NCBI GenBank assembly: GCA_003250235.1
Contig: QKGY01000078.1
Location: 1 to 42,570, forward strand
DNA: 42,570 bases
From: Desulfuromonadaceae bacterium
GTDB lineage: Bacteria > Desulfobacterota > Desulfuromonadia > Desulfuromonadales > SZUA-540
Direction of reading: 5' to 3'
Shown here: piece by piece, positions 40,109 to 42,570 of the stretch
How the letters are laid out: every line of letters starts with the position of its first letter
Numbering within the stretch: the stretch's first letter is position 1
Translations under genes and position numbers: made by a program
Notes under the pieces: generated by a model
The model's database searches: none
Seen by the model: only the letters and a program-made list of their open reading frames with translations
What the model was told of the DNA's origin: nothing

Positions 40109-41566
40109 ATGAATACGCTTTCGAGTCGCCTGATCGTTGTTTCCAACCGACTTCCCATCGTTGTCTCCTCGACAGAGGAGGGCTGGAAGATTTCCCCCGG
40201 GTCCGGGGGGCTGGTGACGGCCCTGGCTCCAGTCATGAAGCAAAACAGAGGTCTTTGGATCGGCTGGCCCGGATGTGGCGACGAGGCGCCTTTGCAGGAG
40301 CTTTTTGCCCGGTTCGGACAAGAGGAGGGATATCGTCTGCATCCGGTTCCCCTGACCGAAGAAGAGGTGGAACGTTATTATTGGGGATTTTCCAACGAAA
40401 CCCTTTGGCCGCTCTTCCACGATCTTCTCGGCAACTGCAACTTCAGTCTGGATAACTGGAAAACCTATGTGCAGGTCAACGAACGCTTTGCACAGGCGAT
40501 CATCGAAGTCTGCGAGCCTGCAGACATCCTCTGGGTCCATGACTACCAGCTGACCCTTGTGGGATCCTGCCTGAGAGCGCACGGGGTGACCCAGACCGTG
40601 GGGTATTTTCACCATATCCCCTTCCCTTCCCTCGATCTTTTCAGGCGTCTTCCCTGGGGACGGGAGTTGATCCGCGGCCTGATGGAATACGATCTGCTGG
40701 GTTTTCAGACCCTGCAGGACCGACGTAATTTTATCCACTGTGTCATCAGCCTTGTCCCGGATACCGAGGTGGTGCGCCGGCACCGGCGCCATACGACGCT
40801 GCGGTACGGAGCGAGAGAGGTTCGCATCGGTCATTATCCGATCAGCATCGATTTCAATGAGTTCAACGACGCTGCGGCCTCGAAGGAGGTGGAGGAGGCT
40901 GCCTGGTTTCTGCATGAGAACCTTCAGGAGCGCCAGTTGCTCCTCGGCATTGACAGGCTCGACTATACCAAGGGAATTCCTGAACGTTTGCTGGCCTACG
41001 AACGGGCCCTGGAGAAGTATCCGGAGTTGAAGCAAAAAATATCCCTTCTTCAGGTCGTGGTTCCCAGTCGTACTATGGTGCCGGACTATCGGGACCTCAA
41101 AGGGCAGTTGGACCAGTTGACGGGGCGCATCAATGCCAGGTTTTCCGAATATGGATGGATTCCGGTCCATTATGTCTACCGAAGCCTGGATAGAGTTCAG
41201 CTGCTTGCCCATTACCGGGCTTCGGAGATTGCTTTCATAACGCCCCTGCGTGATGGGATGAATCTGGTGGCCAAAGAGTATTGCGCCAGTTCGATCAACA
41301 ACAATGGCGTCCTGATACTGAGCGAATTTGCCGGAGCAGCCGATCAGATGGGCAAACAGGCTCTGTTGGTGAATCCCTACGATATCGAGGGTACTGCGGA
41401 CGCGATTTACCGCGCATTCACCATGTCGCCGTCGGAACGGCATCGGCGCATGTGGGCCTTAAGGGCGGATATCCGTCGTAACGACGTGCATCGCTGGGTC
41501 AGTCGGTTTGTGGAAACCCTGCAGCGAAGCCGCAAAAAATCCGAAAATAGCGCTTCAAAAAACTAA
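40109..41566 (+). CDS. otsA: Alpha,alpha-trehalose-phosphate synthase
   Basis: [60 protein letters not shown]. Confidence 0.95.
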   Translation: MNTLSSRLIVVSNRLPIVVSSTEEGWKISPGSGGLVTALAPVMKQNRGLWIGWPGCGDEAPLQELFARFGQEEGYRLHPVPLTEEEVERYYWGFSNETLWPLFHDLLGNCNFSLDNWKTYVQVNERFAQAIIEVCEPADILWVHDYQLTLVGSCLRAHGVTQTVGYFHHIPFPSLDLFRRLPWGRELIRGLMEYDLLGFQTLQDRRNFIHCVISLVPDTEVVRRHRRHTTLRYGAREVRIGHYPISIDFNEFNDAAASKEVEEAAWFLHENLQERQLLLGIDRLDYTKGIPERLLAYERALEKYPELKQKISLLQVVVPSRTMVPDYRDLKGQLDQLTGRINARFSEYGWIPVHYVYRSLDRVQLLAHYRASEIAFITPLRDGMNLVAKEYCASSINNNGVLILSEFAGAADQMGKQALLVNPYDIEGTADAIYRAFTMSPSERHRRMWALRADIRRNDVHRWVSRFVETLQRSRKKSENSASKN

Positions 41567-41623
41567 AGCTTGCGAAAGTGAAAAAATACTGATAAAGATT
41601 GAGGCCAGTTTTTGGAGATTCAC

Positions 41624-41716
41624 ATGACCGCTTTCTACGCATTCTTTAGCAGCTTTTACTTTTGGTACGGCTTTTATTTTAGGCCGTCTGCCCAAGGTAG
41701 AGGTTTGCTGGCGTAA
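41624..41716 (+). CDS. Aromatic-rich leader peptide of aroF (30 aa, not in supplied ORF track)
   Basis: GGAG RBS at 41614-41617, ATG 41624, TAA 41714-41716; MTAFYAFFSSFYFWYGFYFRPSAQGRGLLA with 7 F, 4 Y and 1 W within residues 4-19. Confidence 0.85.
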   Translation: MTAFYAFFSSFYFWYGFYFRPSAQGRGLLA

Positions 41717-41843
41717 GAAGGGGTACAGCGACAAACCACCACAGACCATGGGCAGACCGGCTAAGAGGTTCTTCCCATGCATGGTCTTTTTGTTTGTGAT
41801 TGACAGAAAAGGCCATCGGGAAACCCCGAAGGCCTTTTTCTTT
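41682..41843 (+). promoter_or_regulatory. Putative transcription attenuator (alternative RNA hairpins) controlling aroF
   Basis: Segment 1 GGCCGTCTGCCCA (41682-41694) with segment 2 TGGGCAGACcGGCT (41749-41762); AGACCATG (41743-41750) with CATGGTCT (41780-41787); ATGGTCTTTT (41781-41790) with AAAAGGCCAT (41807-41816); terminator 41807-41843. Confidence 0.78.
41807..41843 (+). terminator. Intrinsic terminator of the aroF attenuator
   Basis: AAAAGGCCATCGGG AAAC CCCGAAGGCCTTTTTCTTT, 38 bp before aroF ATG. Confidence 0.88.
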
Positions 41844-41880
41844 AATCGCGGAAAACGATCACAAACACAAGGAGAAGGAA

Positions 41881-42570
41881 ATGATCATCGTCATGAAACA
41901 GAATGTCGGCAAAGAGGAACTCGCAGAGGTGAAAAAGAGAATCAAGGAACTGGGGTACAAGCCGCATGTCATTCACGGAGAAACCCGCAATGTCATCGGC
42001 GCCGTTGGCGACGAAAGGGGGAAATCGGTCCTTCAGACTCTGGAATCGATGCCCGGGGTCGAAAGCGTCGTACCCATTCTGAAACCGTACAAACTGGCCA
42101 GCCGCGAGGTCTGTCCGACCCCCAGTGCGATAGAACTGGCTCCCGGAGTTACCATTGGAGGAGGAACCCTGGTGGTTATGGCCGGCCCCTGTTCCGTTGA
42201 GAGCGAAGAGCAGATCGTTGAAACCGCCCGAGCCGTTAAGGCATCGGGAGCCCAGGTTCTTCGTGGTGGGGCCTTCAAACCCAGAACCAGCCCCTATTCC
42301 TTCCAGGGGATGGAAGAGGACGGCCTCAAGCTTCTGGCTCTGGCGCGTCAGGAAACCGGCTTGCCCATCGTCACCGAAGTCGTGAACCCCAGGGACGTGG
42401 ACCTGGTGGCGCGCTACTCCGACATTATGCAGGTCGGGGCCCGTAACGTGCAGAACTTCGCTCTGCTTAAGATGCTGGGAAGAATGGACAAGCCGGTCCT
42501 GCTGAAGCGTGGCATGGCGACAACCATCCAGGAGTTCCTTATGAGTGCCGAATATATTCTGGCTGAGGGG
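41881..42570 (+). CDS. aroF: 3-deoxy-7-phosphoheptulonate (DAHP) synthase, 3' truncated by window
   Basis: Translation from ATG 41881: MIIVMKQNVGKEELAEVKKRIKELGYKPHVI...MAGPCSVESEEQIVETARAVKASGAQVLRGGAFKPRTSPYSFQGM...; open to window end; AAGGAGAAGGA RBS. Confidence 0.95.
   Translation, partial: MIIVMKQNVGKEELAEVKKRIKELGYKPHVIHGETRNVIGAVGDERGKSVLQTLESMPGVESVVPILKPYKLASREVCPTPSAIELAPGVTIGGGTLVVMAGPCSVESEEQIVETARAVKASGAQVLRGGAFKPRTSPYSFQGMEEDGLKLLALARQETGLPIVTEVVNPRDVDLVARYSDIMQVGARNVQNFALLKMLGRMDKPVLLKRGMATTIQEFLMSAEYILAEG

Noticed and set aside
39956-41443. 495-aa minus-strand ORF overlapping otsA
   Set aside because: Antisense to a clear OtsA; no protein-like motifs
41555-41782. 75-aa minus-strand ORF opposite the aroF leader
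   Set aside because: No RBS or recognisable domain; the plus-strand leader ORF with GGAG and the attenuator structures explains the region better
41748-42200. Plus-strand 150-aa ORF overlapping the aroF start
   Set aside because: Out of frame with the clear DAHP synthase; Arg/Gly-rich frame-shifted translation

Overview
42.6-kb chromosomal window, probably from a Desulfuromonadales/Geobacter-like bacterium (inferred from gene content only). It is densely coding, with no mobile element, CRISPR array, rRNA or prophage recognised. Left to right: a PpiC/SurA pair, pdxA, uvrA, a PEGA lipoprotein, two tandem KtrB-KtrA type K+ uptake pairs, a Cys-rich zinc-ribbon protein, cardiolipin synthase, aceE-aceF, a Tat-exported superoxide reductase, a minus-strand TRAP cluster (dctP, dctP paralogue, dctQ, dctM, uspA), an RND efflux operon ending in a DUF2892 gene, a TSCPD protein, an MCP, tatD-tcdA-tauE/safE, dodecin, a PAS-GGDEF protein, a DUF3015 + DUF4105 (Lnb-like) couplet, tRNA-Phe(GAA), a DUF5752-TreT-OtsA trehalose cluster, and aroF (DAHP synthase, cut by the window end). 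The strongest non-annotated signal is upstream of aroF. An uncalled 30-aa ORF at 41624-41716, MTAFYAFFSSFYFWYGFYFRPSAQGRGLLA, has 12 aromatic residues in 16 positions. It is followed by a chain of mutually exclusive RNA pairings ending in an intrinsic terminator, which looks like a ribosome-mediated aromatic amino acid attenuator. All calls come from reading the sequence and the supplied translations; no database searches or folding programs were run.
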